64,000 nucleotides of DNA from Neoarius graeffei. Taxonomy: Eukaryota; Chordata; Actinopteri; Siluriformes; Ariidae. The position numbers and the translations under genes are program-made. The stretch lies in contig NC_083578.1 in assembly GCF_027579695.1 (NCBI RefSeq), forward strand, positions 1,640,287 through 1,704,286, read 5' to 3'. The notes beneath the pieces are model-generated. The model was given only the letters and a program-made list of their open reading frames with translations. It did no database searches and had not been told where the DNA came from. Below are positions 23,649 through 34,405 of the stretch, piece after piece (the stretch's first letter is position 1; each line of letters starts with the position of its first letter).

Positions 23649-24213
23649 GACAGCAGATGCTCCACTGATAATAAACAGATGAAAAAAGTGTGTAATTGTT
23701 GATATGGTGAAGTTTTCTGTAATGTGTTTATGTGACGTTTCTGTAAGGAGTCTCCAGTGTCAGCGCTGTGTAAGTCAGAGGTGAAGCTGGAGCTTTAAGT
23801 TTTATGGCATCTTCAGGACAGAGGAGTTTACACTTCTTTACAGTTTCTCAGGAACATGACAAACTGTGTTTTTTTCTTATTAATTTTAAGAGAGAGAATA
23901 AAGAGAGACTGATGAAGGAGCTACTGTTTATAGCTGCTATAATGTTAGCGACAACAGGAACTCACTTGGTTCAAAATTGTAATCATTGCTGTGGTAACTG
24001 TTAGAGGAATAAATCACAAGGGGACATGCTGTTAAGGAAACTAATCTTCAGGGTCATAACAGTCACTTAACAGGAACATGATGCTTTAATGACGAAGAAC
24101 ATTCCTATAGCTAATCCCAGTATTCCAACAGCAATTCCCACTGCAAACACCACCGTTGGAGTTACACTCTGAATTACCACTGGTTCATCTGTGGAACACA
24201 CACGCACACACAC
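23649..24213. repeat. Direct repeat, copy 2 (right flank of the RLE LINE)
   Basis: 565 bp matching 20604-21171, with a small length difference and a few substitutions. It holds MITE-derived sequence (23649 to about 24040) and the working-position class II alpha membrane exon. Together with copy 1 it looks like a target duplication around the LINE, but far longer than normal. Confidence 0.9.
24067..24188 (-). CDS. Class II alpha exon 4 (connecting peptide, membrane helix, tail)
   Basis: The acceptor AG is at 24190-24189. The first codon is completed by the last base of exon 3 (D). DEPVVIQSVTP is followed by a ~22-residue membrane helix with a GxxxG-type pattern (VGIAVGILGLAIG, as in class II alpha chains), then FVIKASCSC and TAA at 24069-24067. 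It is duplicated at 21145-21024. Confidence 0.88.
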
Positions 24214-24291
24214 ACATACACACACACACACACTGAGTCAGTGTTATGAAGTAAAATAAAGTGAAATAAATCCAGTGAAGCTGTTTCTCAC

Positions 24292-24573
24292 CCCATGTTC
24301 TAGTCTGAGGTGAGTCCAGAGCTTCATGCTCCACCGTGCAGCTGTATTCATCTCCTTCAGTCGGAGAACTCGTCAGGATGGAGAATGAATTGAAGGTTCC
24401 ATCTGTGTTCATTGAATGCTGGCTGTTGTACACTCCCTCTGTCACTGACTCACCGTTCCTCATCCAGTTAACTTTGATGTGTGGAGGATAGAAATTCTTC
24501 ATAAAGCAGATGAAGTTATTTTTTACTCCAGGCACCACATTGTGTTTTGGGTAGATGCTGACCTCTGGAGGCT
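24292..24573 (-). CDS. Class II alpha exon 3 (alpha-2 immunoglobulin domain)
   Basis: A 282-nt C1-set Ig domain: EPPEVSIYPKHNVVPGVKN, first cysteine in NFICFMKNFYPP, WMRNGESVTEG, second cysteine in YSCTVEHEAL, ending TRTWG. The acceptor is TTTTTTGTTCAG and the donor GTGAGA. Both cysteines, the tryptophan and VEH are intact and the frame is open, so this exon is well preserved. Confidence 0.92.
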
Positions 24574-24823
24574 CTGAACAAAAAAGCAAGTCACATTTTT
24601 AGACAAAACATAAGCAAGTACAGATACAAGGTTAAATGTTCCTAATAAAGTGTCCACTGAGTGAACATCTATTTAACACTGAGCACACTCTGAGTATTAT
24701 TTTTTTTATTATACAGTGAGAATAGTTACACATGAACAATGTCAAGCTTTTGTTTTGGTTCAAATGTTGGCTATAAAATATGGGAGGAGAAAACAAGAAA
24801 ATAATGTCAGTTAAAAATCATCA
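24574..24823. other. Remaining native intron 2 sequence next to alpha-2
   Basis: About 250 bp of AT-rich DNA between the alpha-2 acceptor and the first Gypsy LTR. No repeat or coding content was recognised, so it is probably original intron. Confidence 0.4.
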
Positions 24824-26680
24824 TGTAGTAGCATGGGTGTGGTCAAGCATCAGCTGTGGGCGGTGAGGAGTCAGGTAGACCCAGCAGGTAACGCGTGATG
24901 AGTTGTACCTGTGTGTGGCAGCAGGGGCGTGGTCAAGTGTCGGTCTGTCAATGGAGGGCAGAGTCAGGGAAGGTAAGTGGCAGAATCACTGCACCTGATG
25001 TGAGTTAACCTGTGTTTGTGTGTCTTCCCCAGTGACCGCGCCCTATAAAAGGAGAGAGAGAGCAGAGAAAGGGAGCTCTCTCCTGACCCGAATGCATGTG
25101 TGAGAGACTGAATGAGCTGAAAAGCCACACATCATTAGAAATAGAAGAGTTTCTGAGAACTCAGTTCTGGCCTGTCGTGCTTCTGTGCTCCACCCACCTG
25201 CTTTGGTTCTACAGTGGTGCCGAAACCCGGGATGGAGCGCAGAAGGAGACAGCCCCATGGAGTCCTCCCCCTTCAAGGACCTGGTCCATGCCCTCGCCTC
25301 GGCCCAACAGAGCCAGCACCAGGCGCTGGTCGCACTCCAGAAGGAGCAAGAACAATGGTTTGAAGCCCTGGTGCTGGCACAGCAGGAACATCGCCAGGCA
25401 TTCCGGCACCTGCTCGCGTCGGCGGGGTCCACCATCACCACTGCCACGGACCCTCCCCACCTCACCCTAACGAAGATGGGTCCGAACAATGACCCCGAAG
25501 CCTTCCTCGCTCTTTTTGAGCAGGCAGCAGAGGCGTGGGTTTGGCCGGTAGAACAGCACGTGGCGCGCCTCCTCCCCCTGCTAACGGGCAAGACGCAGCT
25601 GGCCACCCTACAGCTCCCCGCTGACAGCCGGCTGGTCTACGCCGACCTCTGCAGGGCCATCCTCCAATGTGTGGGGCTCACCCCGTAGCAGCAACGGCAG
25701 CGCTTCTGCACACTGCGCCTGGAGGAGGTCGGCCAGCCGTTCGCGTTTGGCCAGCAACTCCGGGATGCCTGCTGGCGGTGGCTGAGGGCTGACAACTGTG
25801 ACGCCGAGGGAATCATCGACCTGGTGGCGCTGGAACAATTCATCGCCCGACTTCCGGAAGGAACAGCAGAGTGGCTCCAGTGCCATCGCCCGGCATCACT
25901 GGTTCAGGCCATCGAGCTGGCGGAGGACCATACGGTGGCTGTTCCGATGGCAGGCCAGCGTGTCTCCTCTTCTCCCCTCTCTTCTCTCTCTCTCTCTCCC
26001 CTTCTGTTTCTCATCCTCACCCCATTCCCCCAATGCGGAGGCGGGGGCCAGCTCCACCCCAGCCGGCCCACCACACCAGCGGTGCCCTACCATTTCCTAT
26101 TTCCATGTCTGTGTCTTCCCCCCCTCAGGTGAGTGAGCTCTGAAACACCAGTGCAGAGGGAGAGCCTGGGCCAGTATGCTGGCACTGCAGGGAGCTGGGG
26201 CACCTCCAGCATCAGTGCTCGGCGATGGAGCTGGGCGCGGTGGTCCGGATCCCCGATGCACCAGAGACCGCCCTTGATCGGGCCGGAGCGTATCGCATAC
26301 CGGTGAGTATCCAAGGGGATACGTATCAGGCTTTGGTGGACTCCGGTTGTAATCAGACCTCAATCCACCAAAGCCTGGTGCAAGATGAGGCATTGGGGAA
26401 AGCACAATTGGTGAAGGTGTTGTGTGTGCACGGGGATGTTCACAACTACCCTTTAGTGTCGGTCCACATTCTATTTCGAGGGGAGAAATTTAGAGTAAAG
26501 GTGGCGGTTAATCCTCGCCTTACCCACTCGATAATTTTGGGGACTGATTGGTCGGGATTTTGTCAGTTTGGGAGTTTGGCAGTTTGGGTCACTCACCAAG
26601 GTGTTGTGACAGTACTCCTCCTACTCCTGTTTCAGATGTGTCCACCTCCACAAACCCTTTATCAACATCAGTAATTGAGA
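24824..26680 (+). mobile_element. Gypsy-type LTR element fragment (first family), broken
   Basis: A probable 5' LTR at 24824-25214 (TG...CA, TATA-like CCCTATAAAAGG near 25041) is followed at once by TGGTGCCGAAACCCGGGA, a tRNA primer-binding site. Next come a gag region (25257-25688: coiled coil with AQQSQHQALVALQKEQEQ, then a SCAN-like capsid part) and an aspartic protease (26225 onward: ALVDSGCNQTSI, IILGTDW). The element stops near 26680, where a different Gypsy family begins. Reverse transcriptase is absent. It is broken in a few places. Confidence 0.8.
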
Positions 26681-28874
26681 GTTCCTAGCGGTTAATTAGC
26701 TCTAGAAGAGTGGAGACACTGGTTGGAGGGCACAGCACACCCATTCATGATCCTGATAGATCATTGGAACCTCGAGTACTTGAAAACAGCAAAACGTCTG
26801 AACCCCTGTCAGGCCAGATGGGCCTTGTTCTTCACACAATTCCAGTTTATCATCTCCTATCATCCCAGTTCCCAGAATACCAAGGTTGATCCTCTATCCT
26901 GAATCCACTCATCCTCACTGCACTTGTCAGAACCTACCACCATCTTGCCACCTGAATGCTTCCTACAAACTATAACCTGGGACGCAGATAAATAGATCAG
27001 ACTGGCACAACCCACAAACCCTTCTGAAAATTGTCCGCCTGGACTGTTACATGTTCTGCCCAGACTTCGAGGCAAACTCATCACCTGGGCAAACTCATCT
27101 CCTGCCACTGGACACCCCAGCAGCCATCGCACTTACTTGCTCCACCAAATCAAGTATTGGTGGGAAAACATGATTTCTGACATTAATCATGACATTTCCT
27201 CATGCTCCGTCTGTGCCCAAGCCAAGGTTCCCAGAGATCCTCCCACTGGCAAACTAAGTCCTCTCTCAGTACCCCAGCAGCCCTGGTCACACATCACTCT
27301 TGACTTCATAATTGACTTACCCCAGTCACAAAGCAACACCGTCATCCTGGTCATCATTGATAGGTTCTCAGAGACACTCAGACTCATCCCACTACCGGGT
27401 GTACCCACTGCACTGGAAACAGCTGAATTGCAATTCACTTACATCTTCCATTACTATAGTATCCCCGAGGACGTTGTCAGTGACCGGGGCCCCCAGGTCA
27501 TCTCAAGGTTATGGTCATGATTCATGGACAAGCTGGGAGTATCAGTTAGTCTCACATTTGGATAACACCCCCAGTCCAATGGCCAAGCAGAATGAGCTAA
27601 TCAAGAAGTAGGCTGATTCCTCCATATATACTGCATGAGAAACCAGAAGGATTGGGCATAATTCCTTCCCTGGGCTGAGTATGCACAAAACTCTCTTAAA
27701 CATTCAGCCTTTCAGCTAACCCTGTTCCAGTGCATACTCAGATACCAACCTCCATTCTTTCCATGGGACGTCACCCCTATGCAAATTCCAGCCATTGACT
27801 CCTGGTTCCAGAGGAGCCAACAGATATGGGAGGAGGTACATCAAAGACTGGAGAACATCAATGCCAAGTACAAACACTATGCCCACAAACACAGAAGCAC
27901 CACTCCCGAGTATGCCCCAGGTAATAGAGTATGGGTTTCCACCAAGGACTTCAGAAGTCCCGACTCCTGTAAGAAGCTACAAGCCAGGTTCATCGGTCCG
28001 TTCAAGATAACATGCAGCATTAACAAGGTCTTGTACAGGCTCACGATTCCTCCTCACAGCAAGATGGCACCCACATTTCACATCTCATGCCTCAAACCTG
28101 CTATCCAAGGTCCCCTAGCCTCAGACACACCCACCCAAGAAACCCCCTCCCCAGACATTAAAGGCGAATTAATCTACCAAGTCAAGGAGATCCTCAATTC
28201 CCACCGCAGATGGGGACAACTCGAGTACTTGGTCAACTGGGAGGGCTACGGCCCTGAGGAGCAATGTTGGGTCAGCTCCAGAGACATCTTAGACTCCCTG
28301 CTTAGTCAAGAGTTCCACAGCGAGCACCCTGAAAATTCTGCACCGAAAAAGAGAAGTTGACCAAGGAAGGAAGTTGCTCCCAGAGGGAGCTTCTCCGGGG
28401 GGTGTTTCTGTCAGTAACAGTGTTGAAAACCTGAGTTCGGAGCAGCCTCCAAACATGGCCACTCCGGATTACACTTCCCAAGAGCCACAGCGCCCCCTAT
28501 CACTGGAATTCTCATGACTTCACCTGCAGCCAATTACCCTGCAATCACCAACCCTACTTAAGCTCAGCATTCACAAACACACCTCACGAAGTATCATTCT
28601 GTGTCCCATACCTGACTATACCAAGCTGTTTGTTTTCCTGACTGACTTCCTGATAAAGACCACTGTTTCATTACCTTCTGACCTTATTTCCTCGTCTCTC
28701 CTGCATTGCCCTGTTTACTGATCAATCGACCTGCGTCTGTTTCCTGACCATGATTTCTGCCTCGCAATTTGGCTACAGCTGCAGTTTGTGCTGCACCTGC
28801 TCTCCCCTGCATCTTTATCCATAAGTGCCTGCGTTCTAACACATACAAATAAACTGACTTCACTAGATTTGACA
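26681..28874 (+). mobile_element. Gypsy chromovirus fragment (second family), 3' half with LTR, broken
   Basis: It begins inside RNase H ([16 protein letters not shown]), followed by an integrase (HITLDFIIDLPQSQSNTVIL, DVVSDRGPQ) and a C-terminal chromodomain ([17 protein letters not shown]) near 28215-28260. A purine tract leads into the 3' LTR at 28409-28874 (TGTCAGTAACAG ... TTTGACA). It has several breaks and no 5' half, so it looks older than copies A-C. Its LTR is unlike that of the neighbour at 24824. Confidence 0.82.
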
Positions 28875-28884
28875 GAACATATCA

Positions 28885-28985
28885 GAATGAGTGCATTAAT
28901 ATGAACCTGTGCTAGTGTCAGAGCTGCTGTTATAGAGAATTAATCAACACCTTCTGACCAATCAGAGTCCAGAACGCAGTGTTGT
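28885..28985 (-). mobile_element. MITE end, inverted relative to 20465-20560
   Basis: CTGCTGTTATAGAGAATTAA and CAACACCTTCTGACCAATCA are the reverse complement of the MITE start near 20470-20520. This is the other end, or another copy, of a palindromic fish MITE. Confidence 0.6.
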
Positions 28986-30360
28986 GTGTATGTATATATG
29001 CACAGAACAGCTATAACATTAAACCCACTGACAGGTGACGTGAATAACACCGATTATCTCATTACAATGGCACCTGTTAAGGGGTGGGGTTTATTAGGCA
29101 GCACGGGAACAGTCAGTTCTTGAAGTTGATGTGTTGGAAGCAGGAAAAATGGGCAAGCATAAGGATCTGAGTGACTTTGACAAGGGCCAAATTGTGATGG
29201 TTAGAAGACTGGGTTTTAGCATCTCCAAAATGGCACATCTGGTGGAGCGTTCCCAGTATGCAGTGATGAGTACTGAACAAAAGTGATCCAAGGAAGGACA
29301 ACCAGTGAACCTGTGACAGGGTCATGGGTGTCGAAGGCTCATTGGTTTGCATGGGGCATGAAGGCAAGCCCATATGGTCCAATCCCACAGAAAAGCTTCT
29401 GCAGCACAAACTGCTGAAAAAGTTAATGTTGACACCTTTCTGTTTGAGCCATCATGCACTTTTTCAGCAGTTAGTTTGTGAACTAATAGGTAGGTACTAA
29501 CTACTGCATACTGGGAACACCCCACAAGATGTGCCATTTTGGAGATGCTCAGACCCAGTCATCTAGCCATCACAATTTGGTCCTTGTCAAAATCACTCAG
29601 ATCCTTATGCTTGCCTATTTTTCCTGCTTCCAATACATCAACTTCAAGAACTGACTGTTCTCTTGCTGCCTAATAAACCCCACTCCTTAACAGGTGTCAC
29701 TGTAATGAAATAATCAATGTTAATCTATCCACATTCACTGGATATGAGCAGTTGTGTGCTCTGGTTGGCTACTCTACTACTAGGCCATAGCTTGTATAGA
29801 CCCTTTTCAGTCACGTGACCTTCGTAAATGCGACCACCATTTTGGACATGTAGCGGACTTCGGCTCGAATTGGTTTGAATGCGAGGAAGGCGACAAACGG
29901 AGAACATACAAGAAAAAGGACCGAGATGCAGAAAACACCTTCACTATCCAGCGACGTAGGGCATTTACAGGGCGAGCAGAGGGAGAAATAACAACAGTAA
30001 CGACACATTAGCAACGCCGTACAGAAATAACGGTTTATGGCACAGACCCTTTCGGTTCTTGCTCATCTAGCTGCTACAATGACTGCTTAGACTGCAACAA
30101 TAATACCTAACACACATTTAAGTATCCGTCGTAAAGACGTGAAACTCATCGAGTGACGAGTGTGTTCATTGATAAGCTAACACAATCTAAAAGTAGACAT
30201 ACCATCACTCTGCCCTGGCGCTGTGTACAGTTTACCTTCTATGGTTTGTGCACTCACTATTTGCCATTACTTTCTCCAACCGTTGTTACAGATTACAGGG
30301 AACAGCCTGGATTTAAGAGACAAATACATGTTCCTCTTATTTTGAACACTTATTTGTAGG

Positions 30361-30741
30361 CAGTGCTTAATTTGTAAAGTGGGAGGTCCCGGAGCGCAGA
30401 GGATGAGCGGCTCCGGTGCGGGGAAAAAAGGGGGGGGAGGGGGGCGCGGCGCTGCGCTGCACTTCTGGGCATGTTTTGTAATAACACTGCAAATTAAGTT
30501 CATCTGCAGATATTTTGTGGATGTCGTTTCATGAGAGAAATCACCAACAAGACAGATATCAAAATCAGACATTAACACTAAATAAACTTGCATTTTTTAA
30601 TTTAATTATTTGTTGTTGTTTTTTTTTGTTACATAGTCAAAAGAGGTGTCGGATCACCGGATCCAGTGTAAATAGCTGCCGGAGCCAACGCCCGAGGTTC
30701 CGGAGCGCGCTCCGGCTTGCTCCCTCTCAAATTAAGCGCTG
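30361..30741. mobile_element. hAT-type MITE with perfect 8-bp target duplication
   Basis: 381 bp with ends CAGTGCTTAATTTG and CAAATTAAGCGCTG, and an internal inverted repeat around GGAGCGC. It is flanked by TTTGTAGG at 30353-30360 and again at 30742-30749. An 8-bp duplication and CAG-type ends are the hAT hallmark. It has no coding capacity and lies inside the THAP element. Confidence 0.9.
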
Positions 30742-30944
30742 TTTGTAGGACACTGCCTCTGATCTGTCCTACAGTCTACCAACAGCAAAGGAACACAATG
30801 CTAGCTAATGTCGTTAGCTAATAGCTACTACAGAAGAACAAAGAGGTTACAATGGGTTATTTTAGCCTATTTGGTTACACACTCGCCGCCACAGAATGTT
30901 AACAGCAATGTAATGCCTTTTCTGGCTAATTTTATTCATCTTAC

Positions 30945-31092
30945 CTCCAACAAAGTGGTCACTACACAAACGTTGGTATGCCGCTATCCATCTTCTCCAT
31001 CGGTCAGCATCTACCGGGATCCGATAAAATGATAACCCTTGCCTTGTTTGTTGATGGTTACTACATCCAGGTGCACAACAACATAGTGGCAT
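30945..31092 (-). pseudogene. THAP zinc-finger exon of a DNA transposon
   Basis: From ATG 31092: MPLCCCAPGCSNHQQTRQGL, then SFYRIPVDADRWRRWIAA and LCSDHFVGG, ending at the donor GTAAGA. This follows the THAP C2CH pattern (C-x4-C, the P of RIP, RW, C-SDHF). The helix between RRWIAA and LCSDHF is shorter than normal, so residues may be lost. THAP domains bind transposon ends. No second exon was identified. Confidence 0.6.
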
Positions 31093-31677
31093 GATGGAAG
31101 TCTTGCTGAAAATAAACACTTTCTTTGCTGCCGTTCCTCAATGTTGTTTGTGGTAAACTACTGGTAGTACATGTCCAAAATGGCGGCCGCGTTTGTCGTG
31201 ACATCACATGAAAAGTGTCCAGACCGGAGCATGTTGCTGAACCAACAAAGGACAAAATAAAAACTACTCGAAAACAAAACCCCCAAAAATACAAAAAAGC
31301 AACGAAATATGGAATAAAAGTATTTGATGATAAGAATGTATCTTTTTATTTTTCAAGAATTATTGCATTTTTCACAAATTGCTCCTGTCATTTTGCTGGT
31401 TTGTTTACATTCTAAGCGGAAATGATTTTGTCAAACATTTCGTATAAAGTTTTTATGGATTGAATTTGCAAAAAATAAAAATAAAAATGCTCTGTTTCTC
31501 AAAATCCAGTGAGTGTGAAGAGAATAAAACAGTTATTCCACTCAATCTTGTCATACACAGATTATAGCCAACTCGTGGTACGTGCCTTGTCAGCTATCAG
31601 CTCATGTATGACTCGATTTCATGGAATAACTGTTAAATATTCACTTCACCTGTCAGTGGTTTTCATGTTATGGCTAG

Positions 31678-31707
31678 TGTGTGTGTGTATGTATGTGTGT
31701 GTGTGTG
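31678..31707. repeat. (GT)n microsatellite
   Basis: A GT run with a TATG interruption at the right edge of the palindromic Tc element. Confidence 0.85.
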
Positions 31708-32292
31708 CATAGTAGTTGTAGCATGAATAGTGTAGTGAGAAACAGAGAAACAAGATGTGTTATCAGCTGCACACTATTGGCATTCTCTTAACCAGCTTCA
31801 TGAGGGAGTCACCTGGAATGCTTTTCAATTAACAGGGGTGTCTCGTCAGAAGGTAATTAGTGGACGAGTTTCTTGCCTTCTTAATGCGTTTGAGATCAAA
31901 CAGTAAATAGTAAATAATAAAAATTCATATAATAAAATAGCTCTATTCCACAACTGTAGTAATCCATATTATGTCAAGAAACGAATAACTGAGTAAAGAG
32001 AAACGACATCCATCATTACTTAAGACAGAAAATGACTTTCAATTCATAAAAATAAAGAAAAAAAACTGAATTAGAAGGTGTGTCTAAACTTGACTGGAAC
32101 TGTACCTAAACTTGTGCAGAATTCAAATAAGTGACTAAGGAACCACTGATTAAAGTTGCTTAAATGTTCAAAAAATATCACAGCTCCTGGGGTTTATGGG
32201 TAAATTACACTGTATACAATAACATGTTCTACTGGGCGTGTTTTAGTTCAGGTCATTAACTTCATAGCTAATAGGCATAGATTAATCTACAT
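31708..32292. other. No gene recognised
   Basis: AT-rich DNA with no supported frame. A faint Tc1-like word (GTGTCTAAACTTGACTGGAA, near 32080) suggests an old transposon end. Confidence 0.35.
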
Positions 32293-32307
32293 ATGTTTTG
32301 TTTGAGG

Positions 32308-32673
32308 GGCGGCATGATGGTGTAGTGGTTAGTGCTGTCGCCTCACAGCAAGAAGGTCCTGGGTTCGAGCCCCAGGGCTGGCGAGGGCCTTTCTGTGTGG
32401 AGTTTGCATGTTCTCCCCATGTCCGCGTGGGTTTCCTCCGGGTGCTCCGGTTTCCCCCACAGTCCAAAGACATGCAGGTTAGGTTAACTGGTGACTCTAA
32501 ATTGACCGTAGGTGTGAATGTGAGTGTAAATGGTTGTCTGTGTCTATGTGTCAGCCCTGTGATGACCTGGCGACTTGTCCAGGGTGTACCCCGCCTTTTG
32601 CCCATAGTCAGCTGGGATAGGCTCCAGCTTGCCTGCGACCCTGTAGAAGGATAAAGCGGCTAGAGGAGATGAG
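32308..32673 (+). mobile_element. tRNA-derived SINE, complete, with 15-bp target duplication
   Basis: The head has Pol III A- and B-box-like words (GGTGTAGTGGTTAGTGCTGT; GGTTCGAGCCC). A conserved body (TTTCTGTGTGGAGTTTGCAT, CCGGTTTCCCCCACAGTCCA) and a tail AAGGATAAAGCGGCTAGAGG follow. ATGTTTTGTTTGAGG is repeated at 32293-32307 and 32674-32688, a LINE-type target duplication. The head resembles the DANA/Mermaid group of fish SINEs. Related copies lie at 59521, 59933, 62793 and 63697. Confidence 0.92.
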
Positions 32674-33385
32674 ATGTTTTGTTTGAGGAGAGTCCAGTTG
32701 ATAGTTGAACCTCGGATTCAGGAGGAACAATGCAGTTTTCATCCTGATCATGGAACACTGGACCAGCTCTTTACCCTTGCAAGGGTACTGGAGGGTGCAT
32801 AGGAGTTTGCCCAACTGGTCTACATGTGTTTTGTGGACCTGGAGAAGGCTTACGACCGTGTCCTTCGGGGTGCCCTGTGGGGGCATGCATTAGGTGTTAG
32901 GACTAGGACTGTTTTGGCCTCTAGAGGCCGCTGTTATTTCCTTTTCATGTCGTGTTTATTTTGGCCTCTAGAGGCCGCCACTGTTCCTGTGTTTTGTGTT
33001 TGTGTTAATTGCCTAATTATCTTCACCTGTGTCCTTAATTAGTTTGTCTATTTATACCCCTGAGTTCAGTCCTCTTGTCACGGAGTCTTTGTGCTGTTAT
33101 GTTTATCTCCAGTTTCCTTTGTACTGTGTTTTTTGATCTTCTTAGCTTTTGAATTTTTGCACTTTGCTTTTCTTTTGGATTATACTCTTTGGTTTTTTTT
33201 TGTCTTTTGTTTTGCCCTGTATATAGTGTATATAGTTTAAATAAACCTTTTGATTCTTTTTCTACTTCCGCCTCACGCCTCTGCATTTGAGTCATCCCCC
33301 TGGTGGCCTAGTGGGGGTTTGCTGGATTATCACACCAACGAACCAGGTTCGAATCCCAGCAAAACCCTAACAGAAAGACTCCGTC

Positions 33386-34405
33386 ATGACCGACTCAGCA
33401 GAGGCTGCTTCAACTGTCTACCCGGCCAACCTTCAGGGAATTATGGCAGCTTTGACATGCTTCGGAGCGACCATGGACGCTCATGGACGTACGCTCACCA
33501 GCCAACGTGAGGCCCTCGCTCGCCACGAGGAACTGCTTCAGCAAATTGGGAAAACCCTGGCACAGCTGACATCTCTGCCTGCATCTCCTGCTCCTGATCC
33601 AGTTCCTGCTCCTGATCCAGCTCCCACTCCTGCTCCAGTGCCTCCTGCAATGCTGCCTTCTTCACCTCGCGAACCCAGCCTTCCTGCACCACAGAGGTAT
33701 GACGGCAAGCACAGTGAGTGCCGAGAGTTCCTTACCCAGTGTCAACTCACCTTTGAGCTTCAGCCTACCACCTACACTACGGATCGCCGCAAGATTGCCT
33801 TTGTGATCACCTTATTAGCTGGTAAGGCGCGAGCCTGGGCTACTGCTATCTGGCAAAGACAGGGACCTGAGTGCTTTGATTTCCAGCTGTTTTCTGAAGA
33901 GATGCTTCGGGTCTTCGATCAGGCAGACATCAGTACCGACGCAGCCCGAAAGCTCATGTCCATCCGGCAAGGAGGAAGCGTCGCAGATTACGCCATCTCG
34001 TTCCGAACACTCGCAGCAGTAAGTGGATGGAACGAGACTGCCCTGGTGTCAGCCTTCCACCATGGTCTGTCTGACCCCATCAAGGACGGTCTGGCCTCTA
34101 TTGGATGCCCAAGTGACCTCGAAACCCTCATCTCACATGCTATTCGTCTGGACAACAGGATGAGAGAACGCCACCAAGCCTTGAGCCCCCCCAGCCTCCC
34201 TACCTCTACCTGGAGACCGTCTACCTCCTTCAGTGACTGTCCAGAACCCATGCAAGTGGGTCGTACTCGCCTCTCCGCATCTGAGAGGGAGCGCAGAAGG
34301 AGGGACAAGTGCTGCATCTACTGTGGCAAGCCTGGTCACTTCCGAGCATCATGTCCCGAACTCTTGGGAAAAGGACCGCCCCGTCCAGCCGAGGGAGGGT
34401 TGTGA
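33386..34405 (+). CDS. gag: Gag protein of Gypsy copy B
   Basis: 339 residues, forming the particle that packages element RNA in the cytoplasm. The N-terminal half has a predicted coiled coil ([20 protein letters not shown]) and a Pro/Ala-rich linker made of DPAPTPAPV-type repeats. A Ty3/Gypsy-type capsid domain follows ([38 protein letters not shown]). A CCHC zinc knuckle ([16 protein letters not shown]) sits near the C-terminus. The start at 33386 is 14 bp past the LTR. It overlaps the pol frame. Confidence 0.93.
   Translation: MTDSAEAASTVYPANLQGIMAALTCFGATMDAHGRTLTSQREALARHEELLQQIGKTLAQLTSLPASPAPDPVPAPDPAPTPAPVPPAMLPSSPREPSLPAPQRYDGKHSECREFLTQCQLTFELQPTTYTTDRRKIAFVITLLAGKARAWATAIWQRQGPECFDFQLFSEEMLRVFDQADISTDAARKLMSIRQGGSVADYAISFRTLAAVSGWNETALVSAFHHGLSDPIKDGLASIGCPSDLETLISHAIRLDNRMRERHQALSPPSLPTSTWRPSTSFSDCPEPMQVGRTRLSASERERRRRDKCCIYCGKPGHFRASCPELLGKGPPRPAEGGL

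Larger units (their letters stand above)
29729..31634 (-). mobile_element. THAP-domain DNA transposon remnant (P-like or Kolobok-like)
   Basis: It is inserted in the palindromic Tc element, with TGTTAA on both sides. Subterminal inverted repeats include CCATTTTGGACATGTA near 29832 and its complement near 31170-31185. A right-end palindrome carries ACAGTTATTCCA at 31528 and TGGAATAACTGTT near 31622. On the minus strand a THAP exon (31092-30945) is followed by a good donor. No transposase catalytic exon was recognised. The superfamily is not settled, since both P and Kolobok elements carry THAP domains. Confidence 0.6.
29003..31682. mobile_element. Palindromic Tc1-type non-autonomous element, interrupted
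   Basis: The left arm (29003 to about 29420: ACCCACTGACAGGTGACGTG; GTCAGTTCTTGAAGTTGATG) carries the start of a Tc1-family transposase region. Its reverse complement follows at about 29440-29728 (CATCAACTTCAAGAACTGAC). The last ~45 bp of the right arm are found at 31635-31682 (TCACTTCACCTGTCAGTGGT), after a 1.9-kb insertion with TGTTAA at both edges. The arms face head to head with no usable gene between, so this is a fold-back derivative of a larger Tc element. Confidence 0.7.

Noticed and set aside
24824-28874. Considered as a single Gypsy element with two LTRs
   Set aside because: The left and right LTR sequences do not match and the proteins belong to different families.
32298-32654. 118-codon frame at the SINE, with similar ones at 59507 and 63696
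   Set aside because: SINE sequence has no coding role; the frames vary between copies.
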